From Acidipropionibacterium jensenii DSM 20535 (GTDB taxonomy: Bacteria; Actinomycetota; Actinomycetes; Propionibacteriales; Propionibacteriaceae), in the NCBI RefSeq assembly GCF_000425285.1, contig NZ_AUDD01000023.1, positions 1 to 40,798 of the forward strand: 40,798 nucleotides of DNA. The letters run 5' to 3'. Made by a program: the position numbers and the translations under genes. Positions within the stretch are counted from its first letter, which is position 1. Every line of letters starts with the position of its first letter. Of this stretch, positions 34,389 through 40,798 are shown in pieces. The notes under the pieces are model-generated. The model did not search any database, was not told the origin of the DNA, and worked only from the letters and a program-made list of their open reading frames with translations.

Positions 34389-35027
34389 ATGGCCAGCTCA
34401 CCGAGAACACCTGCATCCCGTCCGCACGGCGGCCCGCCCCGCTCTGCCCGGGGTCACTCGCCGTCGCGCTCCAATCCGCGTCCCGACCGCAGGCCCCGAG
34501 TCCGGCAGGGGCCGGCCGGACGCGATGTGTCCCGCCGTGAGGTCTCCCGCACCGACGGCGCCGGGACCGGACGGCGTGAGGGGACCGGCGCCCAGCCCTC
34601 GGGCCAGCGCGGACTGGGCAGACTGGGACTGACCTCCCGAGCCTTCATCCTGGCGGCAGCGGTCGTCCTGGTCTTCGTGATGATCACCCCCAGCCTCGGC
34701 GTCTACTTCAAGCAGCGCTCCCAGCTGGCAGATCTCACCGCCCAGCAGGCCCAGCAGACCCGGACCATCGCACAGCTGCAGGACGAGCTCAAGCGCTGGG
34801 ACGACCCCGACTACGTGCGCACCCAGGCGCGCAGCCAGCTCGGCTGGGTGGTGCCCGGCGAGACCGGCTACCGGGTGATCGGCAAGAACGGCAAGGTGCT
34901 GGGTGCGGGCGCGGAGCTGGACGCCTCCGGTGACACCACTGGGCCGGCTCAGACGAGTCAGTGGTGGCAGAAGATGGTCGGCAGCGTGCGAACGGCCGAC
35001 TCCCCGGCCAGGACCACCGGCCGGTGA
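34389..35027 (+). CDS. FtsB/DivIC-like septum formation initiator
   Basis: A 212-residue bitopic divisome protein. A long basic, disordered cytoplasmic part (1-80, rich in Arg, Pro, Ser and Gly) precedes one membrane helix (AFILAAAVVLVFVMITPSL, ~82-100). A short coiled coil follows (LADLTAQQAQQTRTIAQLQ), then the DPDYVRTQARSQLGWVVPGE motif typical of FtsB/DivIC. It is the counterpart of Rv1024 next to eno. ATG 34389 is preferred; GTG 34386 immediately before it is possible. Confidence 0.88.
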   Translation: MASSPRTPASRPHGGPPRSARGHSPSRSNPRPDRRPRVRQGPAGRDVSRREVSRTDGAGTGRREGTGAQPSGQRGLGRLGLTSRAFILAAAVVLVFVMITPSLGVYFKQRSQLADLTAQQAQQTRTIAQLQDELKRWDDPDYVRTQARSQLGWVVPGETGYRVIGKNGKVLGAGAELDASGDTTGPAQTSQWWQKMVGSVRTADSPARTTGR

Positions 35028-35112
35028 TCCCGGCCAGCTCGCCGACCGCACCGGTCGGGACGGGCGGACCCGGCGACTTGTCCGTCTCCCGGGGTGGCGC
35101 AAGGATGTCCCG

Positions 35113-35766
35113 GTGACTCGCATCGAACCCTTCACCGATCAGGACCGCTCAGCGGTGGCCGACCAGCTCGGACGCGAACCACGGGCAGTGGTCGGGGTGG
35201 CGTGGCGGTGCAGCTGCGGACGTCCGGGAGTGATCGCGACGCTACCGAGACTGCCCGGCGGCTCCCCCTTCCCGACCACCTACTACCTCACCTGCCCGGC
35301 GCTGGCTTCCCGGATCGGAACCATTGAGGCCTCCGGGGAGATGGCCCGGATGGCGGCACGACTGGGCACCAATCCCGCACTGGCCGAGTCCTACCGCCGG
35401 GCCCACCTGGCCTACTTGGCGGACCGCGCCCACTTCGCCGAGCAGGCCGGTCTGGCGCCGGTGCCCGAGATCGAGGGCATCTCGGCCGGCGGGATGCCGA
35501 CCCGGGTGAAGTGCCTGCACGCCCTGGCAGCACACGCGCTGGCGGTCGGTCCCGGCGTCAACCCCTTCGGGGACGAGGTGGTGGCGATCCTCGCACCGTT
35601 CCTGGAACGGCACCGTGCGGCCACTGCCGACACCCACGACACGTCCGCAACCCCGACAGCCGAGGACCCAGGAGCTGAGAACGCCGGAGCCGAGAAAACC
35701 GGGGCCGAGAACCCCGCGTCGACGAGGACCGGAGCTGCGCAGAGCACAGACGAGGAGATCCGATGA
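35113..35766 (+). CDS. DUF501 family protein
   Basis: A 217-residue protein with the DUF501 domain over about residues 1-165: QLGREPRAVVGVAWRCSCGRPGVI, TTYYLTCP and GGMPTRVKCLHALAAHALA. Conserved Cys and His (CSCG, Cys in LTCP, CLH) suggest a metal site, but no activity is known. The last ~45 residues are an acidic repeat of PGAENAGAEKTGAEN type. GTG 35113 gives the standard start. The stop overlaps the ppx ATG. The eno-divIC-DUF501-ppx order is conserved in Actinobacteria. Confidence 0.9.
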   Translation: MTRIEPFTDQDRSAVADQLGREPRAVVGVAWRCSCGRPGVIATLPRLPGGSPFPTTYYLTCPALASRIGTIEASGEMARMAARLGTNPALAESYRRAHLAYLADRAHFAEQAGLAPVPEIEGISAGGMPTRVKCLHALAAHALAVGPGVNPFGDEVVAILAPFLERHRAATADTHDTSATPTAEDPGAENAGAEKTGAENPASTRTGAAQSTDEEIR

Positions 35767-36704
35767 GCACCCCACGCACCGTGGCCGCGATCGACTGCGG
35801 GACGAACTCGATCCGCCTGCTGGTGGCCTCCGGCGGGCCGCAGGGACAGCTGGTCGAGCACGACCGCAGGCTCGAGCTGGTCCGGCTGGGGGAGGGCGTC
35901 GACGCCACCGGTGCATTCAGCCCGGCGGCCCTGGACCGCACCTTCGAGGCGTGCGACAAGTACGCCGGGATCATTGCCGAGCATCACTGCGACGCCGTCC
36001 GATTCGTGGCCACCTCGGCCGCCAGGGACGTCTCAAACCGGGATGCCTTCGCCGCCGGCGTCCGCTCCCGGCTGGGGGTCGACCCGGAGGTGGTGCCGGG
36101 CACCGAGGAGGCCGCGCTGTCCTTCGCCGGCGCCATGTCGGGGGTGCCGGTCAGTGCCGAGCCGGTGCTGGTGGTCGACTGCGGGGGAGGATCGACCGAG
36201 CTGGTGCTCGGCCACCGCGATGCGGCCGGGGCCCATGTCATCGACGCCGCCGAGAGCCTCGACGTCGGTTCGGTCCGGTTGCGAGAGCGCTTCCTGCACG
36301 GCGACCCGCCCACCGCCGCGCAGATCGACGAGGCCCGCGAGCTGGTCCGGACCCTGCTCGACGGCGCCCCGGTGGACCCGTCGGTGGCGGGCACCACGAT
36401 CGGGGTGGCCGGAACGGTCACCAGCCTGTCGGCGATCCATCAGGGGCTCAAGGTCTACGACCGGGCCAGGGTGCACCGTTCGCGGCTGAGTCGTGGCGAC
36501 CTCCACCTGCTGGCGACACGGCTGCTCGGCGCCACCGTCGACCAGGCCGAGGCGATGGGTCCGCTCAAGCGTCGACGGGCCGAGGTGATCTGCGCAGGGG
36601 CCCTCATCATGGACGAGATCGGCTCCAGGGTGGGCAGTGAGGAGATCATCGTCTCCGAGACCGATATCCTCGACGGCATCGTCCGTCGGCTGCTGGCCGA
36701 CTGA
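35763..36704 (+). CDS. ppx: Exopolyphosphatase, Ppx/GppA family
   Basis: A 313-residue enzyme of the actin-like ATPase superfamily, corresponding to Rv1026 (Ppx2). AAIDCGTNSIRLLV (phosphate 1), VVDCGGGSTELVLG (phosphate 2) and VAGTVTSLSAI are intact, as is the catalytic Glu region PGTEEAALSF. It lacks the C-terminal HD domain of the long E. coli Ppx, as usual for the short actinobacterial type. It may act on polyphosphate or on guanosine pentaphosphate; the sequence does not decide. Confidence 0.93.
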   Translation: MSTPRTVAAIDCGTNSIRLLVASGGPQGQLVEHDRRLELVRLGEGVDATGAFSPAALDRTFEACDKYAGIIAEHHCDAVRFVATSAARDVSNRDAFAAGVRSRLGVDPEVVPGTEEAALSFAGAMSGVPVSAEPVLVVDCGGGSTELVLGHRDAAGAHVIDAAESLDVGSVRLRERFLHGDPPTAAQIDEARELVRTLLDGAPVDPSVAGTTIGVAGTVTSLSAIHQGLKVYDRARVHRSRLSRGDLHLLATRLLGATVDQAEAMGPLKRRRAEVICAGALIMDEIGSRVGSEEIIVSETDILDGIVRRLLAD

Positions 36705-36707
36705 CCG

Positions 36708-36780
36708 GCCCTCGTAGCCCAACGGTAGAGGCAGGCGGCTTAAACCCGCTGAAGTGCGGGTTCGAATCCCGCCGGGGGCA
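36708..36780 (+). tRNA. tRNA with UAA anticodon (Leu), short variable arm
   Basis: A complete cloverleaf with acceptor GCCCTCG/CGGGGGC, D stem GCC/GGC, anticodon stem GGCGG/CCGCT with loop CTTAAAC (anticodon TAA at 36741-36743), and T arm GCGGG-TTCGAAT-CCCGC. It would read UUA (Leu). The variable region is only five bases (GAAGT), whereas true bacterial tRNA-Leu is class II with a long variable arm. CCA is not fully encoded. It lies four bases after ppx and may be processed from that transcript. Confidence 0.8.
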
Positions 36781-36835
36781 CCCATCCCAGGTTCTCAGGA
36801 CCGGGACGGGCACGCCGTCTGGCGGCCGCGAAGCA

Positions 36836-36870
36836 GAACACCGGACCTGCAGAGTGCAGATCCGGTGTTC
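36836..36870. terminator. Bidirectional hairpin between convergent tRNAs
   Basis: GAACACCGGA (36836-36845) pairs with TCCGGTGTTC (36861-36870), and inside it CTGCA/TGCAG pair around GAG. It separates the plus-strand tRNA from the minus-strand tRNA-Asp and would end both. Confidence 0.75.
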
Positions 36871-36893
36871 GTGATGTCGCCCGATATCATCGG

Positions 36894-36967
36894 CGACCCC
36901 GATGGGACTTGAACCCACGACCTCCGCCGTGACAGGGCGGCGCGCTAACCAACTGCGCTACGGGGCC
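36894..36967 (-). tRNA. tRNA-Asp (GUC)
   Basis: Read on the minus strand: acceptor GGCCCCG/CGGGGTC, D arm GCGCAGTTGGTTAGCGC, anticodon stem CCGCC/GGCGG with loop CTGTCAC (anticodon GTC), T arm GTGGG-TTCAAGT-CCCAT, discriminator G. CCA is not encoded. It is the last of three tRNA genes in a row on this strand. Confidence 0.95.
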
Positions 36968-36992
36968 TCGAGATCGCAGGGATGCGATCCCG

Positions 36993-37067
36993 TGGTGGGC
37001 GATGCCAGGTTTGAACTGGCGACCTCTTCCGTGTCAGGGAAGCGCGCTACCGCTGCGCCAACCGCCC
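36993..37067 (-). tRNA. tRNA-Val (GAC) with encoded CCA
   Basis: Minus strand: acceptor GGGCGGT/ATCGCCC, anticodon stem CTTCC/GGAAG with loop CTGACAC (anticodon GAC), and a normal T arm around TTCAAAC. The discriminator A is followed by CCA in the gene, unlike the two neighbouring tRNAs. Confidence 0.93.
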
Positions 37068-37068
37068 G

Positions 37069-37141
37069 AGCGGACGACGGGACTCGAACCCGCGACCCTC
37101 ACCTTGGCAAGGTGATGCTCTACCAACTGAGCCACGTCCGC
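37069..37141 (-). tRNA. tRNA-Gly (GCC)
   Basis: Minus strand: acceptor GCGGACG/CGTCCGC, D arm GCTCAGTTGGTAGAGC, anticodon stem TCACC/GGTGA with loop TTGCCAA (anticodon GCC), T arm GCGGG-TTCGAGT-CCCGT, discriminator U as expected for glycine. It is one base from tRNA-Val, so the three form one transcript, Gly-Val-Asp. Confidence 0.95.
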
Positions 37142-37314
37142 ATGTCTCCGATCGATCGCACGACCGGCAACGGAGAAGAAGACTAGGGGAGTCGGGCCGA
37201 CTGCGCAAGTCGGTGGACCAAGGGTCCGGGGTGTCCCTGAGTCATCCCTGAGCGGCCGAGAACCTTGTCGATGCTCGATACAGTGGGAAACACGTGACAA
37301 ACAGGAGGTACACG

Positions 37315-38151
37315 ATGGGAAATCCCGTCTTCGCCCGGGCTGAGGCGTTCCAGCCCCATCAGCAGGCCTGGCAGCCCCAGCAGGGTTACCCGCAGGGCTC
37401 GCCGCAGTGGGGAGCAGCACCGGCCGGTCCCGGTCACGACCCCTACGCCGCGCAGAACGCCCCGGCTGAACCGGTGATGACCTTCGACGACGTGGTCGCC
37501 AAGACCGGGGTGGTGCTTCTCACGATCTTCGCGATCGGCGTCCTCACCTTCATGGCTGTCGGCGACAATCTCGCCCTCACCGGCGGGGCCGTCATGCTGT
37601 CGGCCCTGGTCGGCTTCGTGACGGTGCTCATCGTCAGCACCCGGGCCAAGGTGCCGGTTGCCGGTGTGATCGCCTACGCGGTCATCGAGGGAGTCTTCCT
37701 GGGGGCCTTCTCGAAGCTGTTCGAGAGCATGTATCCGGGCATCGTCGTCCAGGCGGTGCTGGGCACCTTCTGCGCCGCCGGAGTGACCCTTGCGGCCTAC
37801 AAGTTCTTCAACATCCGGGTGACCTCGCGGTTCCGTCGTGTCGTGACCATCGCGACCATCGGGTTCGCGGTTGCGATGCTCCTCAACTTCGTCGCGGTGT
37901 TCTTCCTGCCCGCCGGACTGGGGCTGCGCACGATCGGGGCCGGCGCCGGATGGCTGTCGATCCTCTGCTCGGCGATCGGCGTGGTGCTCGCGGCGATGAA
38001 CCTGGTGATGGACTTCGACATGGCCGAACAGGGAGTGCGCAACCGCGCCCCGGCCAATGAGTCCTGGCGGGCGGCCTTCGGCGTCGCCGTGACGATGGTG
38101 TGGCTGTACACCGAGATCTTGCGGATCCTCAGCTACTTCAGAAGCAACTAG
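37315..38151 (+). CDS. Bax inhibitor-1/YccA family membrane protein
   Basis: A 278-residue protein with a Gln/Pro-rich cytoplasmic N-terminus (1-55; QPHQQAWQPQQGY) and seven hydrophobic helices from about residue 65. Family features are the VIEGVFLGAFSKLFE segment and the late acidic MDFDMAEQG between helices 6 and 7. The ATG at 37315 has an excellent AGGAGG (37303-37308) six bases upstream; a GTG at 37294 is less likely. Homologues act as pH-sensitive calcium leak channels; that role is not shown here. Confidence 0.88.
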   Translation: MGNPVFARAEAFQPHQQAWQPQQGYPQGSPQWGAAPAGPGHDPYAAQNAPAEPVMTFDDVVAKTGVVLLTIFAIGVLTFMAVGDNLALTGGAVMLSALVGFVTVLIVSTRAKVPVAGVIAYAVIEGVFLGAFSKLFESMYPGIVVQAVLGTFCAAGVTLAAYKFFNIRVTSRFRRVVTIATIGFAVAMLLNFVAVFFLPAGLGLRTIGAGAGWLSILCSAIGVVLAAMNLVMDFDMAEQGVRNRAPANESWRAAFGVAVTMVWLYTEILRILSYFRSN

Positions 38152-38198
38152 CGTCAGCAGTCCCGGACGGCGACTGCGGGTCGCTGTCGAGACTGCGA

Positions 38199-38232
38199 GA
38201 AGCGGGCCCGGAGGCAACTCCGGGCCCGCTTC
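38199..38232 (+). terminator. Hairpin terminator with GCAA tetraloop
   Basis: A perfect 15-base stem, GAAGCGGGCCCGGAG (38199-38213) and CTCCGGGCCCGCTTC (38218-38232), closes a GCAA (GNRA-type) loop. It lies between the Bax-inhibitor gene and the convergent NUDIX gene and could serve both. Confidence 0.85.
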
Positions 38233-38246
38233 TGCATGCAGGTGGA

Positions 38247-38942
38247 TCAGCTGGACGGCACGTCGTGGAGGTGGTGCTCCAGACAGGATCTGGTGGCCGC
38301 CCCCCACGGCAGCCGGCGCCACCGCCAGATCGGGATCCACCGTGATCGCTTGGTGGTGCCGCCTACGTCCAGAACCACTGGTTCGGTCGGCTCCTGGCTG
38401 GTGGCGCTGTAGATGATCCGCAGTGCGTGGAAGTCCTCCAGGGCGCCGGAGGGGGCCCGGCCGATCCAGTGGTCGGACTGCAGGTCGATGATCCGGTTGA
38501 GGCGCACCGTCTGCCCGGACTCCTCCATCACCTCACGGGTGACGGCCTGCGCCGGTGACTCGCCGTGCTCGATGCCACCGCCGGGCAGCGCCCACAGGCC
38601 GGGCACGGCGGTGAGCACGGAGCACTCGGTGCCCAGTAGTCCGAGGCTGGAGCGCACCACGGCGTAGGCGGCCAGACGCTGGTACGGGCGAATCGACTCA
38701 CCGGGACGGTGGTCCTTCGCCAGGTCGGGGACGCCGGAGCGAACCTTCGGTGGTCGGGAACGCGACGTCCTGGCGGCCACCCTCACGGTGAGGGTGATCT
38801 CCTGATCGGTCAGATCGGCGGACAGATACTCCTTGGCAACCAGGCCCCGGCGCCAGAGCTCCTGGTGGGGGTTCCTCCCGTGGGGCACCCGAAATGCGAA
38901 GGACCTGCCGCTTCCGGGCACTCCAATCGCAAGGATCAACAC
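38247..38942 (-). CDS. NUDIX hydrolase with N-terminal extension
   Basis: A 231-residue protein. The NUDIX domain occupies about residues 87-215; its box GGGIEHGESPAQAVTREVMEESGQ region carries all metal-binding Glu residues. The ~85-residue N-terminal part is unusual: it opens LILAIGVPGSGRS, which looks like a P-loop (GxPGSGK[ST]) with Lys replaced by Arg, and continues through AKEYLSADL. The GTG at 38942 is the only start that includes it; a shorter protein starting near the NUDIX domain is possible. A perfect palindrome CCACCGGTGG (38955-38964) lies 12 bases upstream. The substrate is unknown. The lipoprotein gene 42 bases upstream is in the same direction. Confidence 0.8.
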   Translation of the reverse strand: MLILAIGVPGSGRSFAFRVPHGRNPHQELWRRGLVAKEYLSADLTDQEITLTVRVAARTSRSRPPKVRSGVPDLAKDHRPGESIRPYQRLAAYAVVRSSLGLLGTECSVLTAVPGLWALPGGGIEHGESPAQAVTREVMEESGQTVRLNRIIDLQSDHWIGRAPSGALEDFHALRIIYSATSQEPTEPVVLDVGGTTKRSRWIPIWRWRRLPWGAATRSCLEHHLHDVPSS

Positions 38943-38984
38943 ACTTTCATTGAACCACCGGTGGCTAACGGGCCGAAGACAGGC

Positions 38985-39962
38985 TCACCGGACCTGCTGG
39001 GTGATGTCCTTGCCGGCCATGTCGGTGACAATGGTCTGGCCGTCCAGGTTGAAGTGGATCGTCGGCTGAGGTCGCCCGTCCGACATGTCGATCGTGAAGG
39101 ACAGCGCAGACTTGTCGGTCGTCTTGTTGAGGGTGACCGGGATCTGGTTCATGAGACCGGCCAGCACGGCCGGGGAGACATCGCTCGGACTGAAGACGGA
39201 GGCACCGGTGTCGCCGCGCCGCTCCATCGCCCAGGCCGGAAGCGAGGCGGGACGGGTGCGGCGCAGCACGATCCCGTCGGTTCCGGTCCGGGTGTCGACG
39301 ATCAGGCCCTTGCCCGGCTGATAGCTGATCGACAGCACCTGGGTGGAGGTGTCCACCGCGTCGCGCAGAGCCTCGGTCATCCCCTGAGTGGTGGTGAAGT
39401 CGACGGTTGCGATGAAGCTGCCGTCGGGACGGAAGAATGCCGGTGCGGTCTCCGGTCGGGTGGAGACCGATATCAGGACCACGCCCTGGTTGTACTCGAG
39501 GATCTGGAGTTCCTGGTTCCTCCGCGACCCCACGGCGCGACCCGCGGTCTCGAGGATCTGTGAGATCCGGTCCAGCGCGAAGTCGTCGGGGGAGAAGGGC
39601 CGGGAGACGGTCTGGGCGCTCTGGGCAGGGCTGGATGTGATCCGGCCCGCCTGCCAGGTCCAGATCTGGGCGGTGGCGCGGCTGCGGGTGGTGACGTTGA
39701 CCTGGCGCGAGGTGACATCGACCTTCGTCACCGGGGCACCGCCGGCGGCCTCGACCAGCTCATTGACGATGAGCCGGGTGGCGGACCCCTGGAAGGGGGA
39801 GGCCGAGGCGGAGACAGTGCTGGAGGGAGACATCGAGGGGCGAGTGGTCTGCGGATTCTCAAGGGTCCCCGGTTGACACCCGGCCGCCAGGAGGCAGCCG
39901 GACAGCAGCACCACCAGCACACGGGGCCAGCGGAGCGGCGGTCTGGGAGCGAAGACAGTCAC
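38985..39962 (-). CDS. Lipoprotein of unknown function
   Basis: A 325-residue secreted lipoprotein with hydrophobic VLVVLLSGCLLAAGC ending in a lipobox (LAAGC, lipid-bearing Cys near residue 29). A Ser/Thr/Pro-rich linker (~30-55) follows, a likely O-glycosylation target, then a beta-rich mature domain with no family I recognise. GTG 39962 is chosen because a -10-like TAGACT (39975-39970 on this strand) ends seven bases before it; TTG 39968, two codons earlier, is an alternative. It is followed by the NUDIX gene. Confidence 0.75.
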   Translation of the reverse strand: MTVFAPRPPLRWPRVLVVLLSGCLLAAGCQPGTLENPQTTRPSMSPSSTVSASASPFQGSATRLIVNELVEAAGGAPVTKVDVTSRQVNVTTRSRATAQIWTWQAGRITSSPAQSAQTVSRPFSPDDFALDRISQILETAGRAVGSRRNQELQILEYNQGVVLISVSTRPETAPAFFRPDGSFIATVDFTTTQGMTEALRDAVDTSTQVLSISYQPGKGLIVDTRTGTDGIVLRRTRPASLPAWAMERRGDTGASVFSPSDVSPAVLAGLMNQIPVTLNKTTDKSALSFTIDMSDGRPQPTIHFNLDGQTIVTDMAGKDITQQVR

Positions 39963-40250
39963 AGTCAAGAGTCTAGGAGTTCGGCGCAGTGCTGGCGCAT
40001 CACCGAGGGCGCCACGGAGAGCGCTCCGGAGGGGGGCCGGTTCGGGCCAGGAGTCGTCACCGTCAGGTGGGTAAGCAGCGAGCCTCGAGAGGGGAGACGC
40101 AACACCGAGGGTGTGCCGAATGGAGGAGGCCGTGAGGTCGGTACTGGGACCTTTTGGAGCCCGACTTGCACCCAGGCCCAGACAGGTGCATAGTTACTCC
40201 TCGGCCCGGTGCTTCGGGGTTTCGATCTGATGACAAGTCGGAGACAAGCC

Positions 40251-40279
40251 TTGACGGGGGATCCGAAAGGGTCTAAAAT
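40251..40279 (+). promoter_or_regulatory. rRNA operon promoter P1
   Basis: TTGACG (40251-40256) and TAAAAT (40274-40279) are separated by 17 bases, close to the sigma-A consensus. It lies ~400 bases before 16S. The stretch 39969-40250 upstream has no gene I can support; it holds an inverted repeat TGCACC (40167-40172)/GGTGCA (40185-40190) followed by TAGTTA, perhaps a further weak promoter. Confidence 0.8.
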
Positions 40280-40367
40280 AAGCGGAGGCCTCCGCGAGAG
40301 CGGGAGCCGAAAGATCGACGAGATCATCTCTCCTGTGAGGGAAGATCAACTCGAGAGGGAGTCGGAT

Positions 40368-40395
40368 TTGACACCGGCCCTCAATCGAGTAAAGT
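40368..40395 (+). promoter_or_regulatory. rRNA operon promoter P2
   Basis: TTGACA (40368-40373) and TAAAGT (40390-40395), 16 bases apart, form a second strong promoter. Tandem promoters are usual for rRNA operons. Confidence 0.75.
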
Positions 40396-40676
40396 AGAGC
40401 AGGTGCCCCAAGCGGCCATGTGATGTGGTGGTGCGGGTCGTGTGTGATGTTTGAGAACTCAACAGTGTGTCATATGTTTAGTCAATAAAGATGTTTTGTT
40501 GATGCACAACTTGTGTTGTGTGTCGGATTTATTGATTCCTTTGATTGATTTCGATTGATCATCTGATTTTTTGTCAGTTGGTTTGTCGGGGTCAGTGTTT
40601 TGGATTCTTTGATGGTGTCGCCTGTACTGTGGTCCGCCGGCCTTTGGGGTTGGTGGGGTGCGGTGGTGATATTTTT
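40396..40676 (+). other. AT-rich rRNA leader with antitermination-like box
   Basis: The leader contains TGTTTGAGAACTCAACAGTG (40448-40467), the conserved actinobacterial leader element thought to act in antitermination and processing. From ~40465 to 40600 the base composition turns sharply AT-rich, with several TTGATT/GATTGATT copies between about 40530 and 40575. No protein gene is supported here. Confidence 0.6.
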
Positions 40677-40798
40677 TCATTGGAGAGTTTGATCCTGGCT
40701 CAGGACGAACGCTGGCGGCGTGCTTAACACATGCAAGTCGAACGGTAAGGCCCTTTCGGGGGTACACGAGTGGCGAACGGGTGAGTAACACGTGAGTA
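40677..40798 (+). rRNA. rrs: 16S rRNA, 5' end (partial)
   Basis: GAGTTTGATCCTGGCTCAG starts at 40685, followed by GACGAACGCTGGCGGCG, CATGCAAGTCGAACGG and GGCGAACGGGTGAGTAACACGTGAG, all invariant 16S segments. By comparison with E. coli the mature 5' end is placed about eight bases before GAGTTTGA. The V1 stretch GGTAAGGCCCTTTCGGGGGTACACG is of propionibacterial type (from memory). The gene runs off the right edge. Confidence 0.97.

Noticed and set aside
39873-40327. Small open frames on both strands before the rRNA promoters
   Set aside because: No ribosome-binding site, no recognisable domain and mutual overlap; not supported as genes.
40209-40397. 62-codon open frame upstream of 16S
   Set aside because: It spans both rRNA promoters and has no family resemblance; it is better read as promoter DNA.

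Overview
The window is high-GC actinobacterial DNA, most likely from Propionibacteriaceae of the Acidipropionibacterium/Propionibacterium type. The reasons are strong G/C bias at third codon positions, frequent GTG starts, tRNAs mostly without encoded CCA, an actinobacterial core gene order, and the first ~120 bases of a 16S rRNA gene at the right end that read like a propionibacterial 16S. The genus is inference from memory, not from a search.

Layout. 1-954: the right end of an IS481-type insertion sequence that has beheaded a MerR/HEAT-repeat regulator. 990-2788: a TetR regulator in tandem with a glyceraldehyde-3-phosphate dehydrogenase gene. 2897-5729: a DHA2-type drug exporter with its TetR repressor. 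5778-9075: an overlapping three-gene cassette (esterase, condensation-domain-like acyltransferase, zinc-ribbon membrane protein) of no known function. 9182-10960 (minus): an ABC-class ATPase of unknown role. 11129-14854: 5-oxoprolinase pxpA and fused pxpBC, followed by an overlapping serine/threonine kinase. 14871-18055 (minus): a uracil permease and a protein O-mannosyltransferase.

From 18178 to 36704 the window is the conserved actinobacterial housekeeping block: rsmI, tatD, rsmA, ispE, a MarR gene, a TetR gene (minus), a tRNA-Gln-like gene, glmU, prs, rplY, pth, mfd, a lipoprotein, mazG, eno, a FtsB/DivIC-like gene, DUF501 and ppx. The order matches the Mycobacterium tuberculosis Rv1002c-Rv1026 neighbourhood in outline, without rpfB between tatD and rsmA. 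Next come a tRNA with a UAA anticodon, three minus-strand tRNAs (Asp, Val, Gly), a Bax-inhibitor-1 family membrane protein, a minus-strand lipoprotein/NUDIX pair, and the double promoter, AT-rich leader and start of an rRNA operon.

The genes serve cell-wall precursor supply (glmU), nucleotide supply (prs, uraA, mazG), translation upkeep (rsmI, rsmA, pth, rplY, tRNAs), transcription-coupled repair (mfd), glycolysis (gap, eno), isoprenoids (ispE) and detoxification (exporter, 5-oxoprolinase). The least explained parts are the 5.8-9.1 kb cassette, the adjacent ABC-class ATPase, the short-armed UAA tRNA, an altered acetyltransferase site in GlmU, and a recurrent leaderless-start architecture in front of at least six genes.
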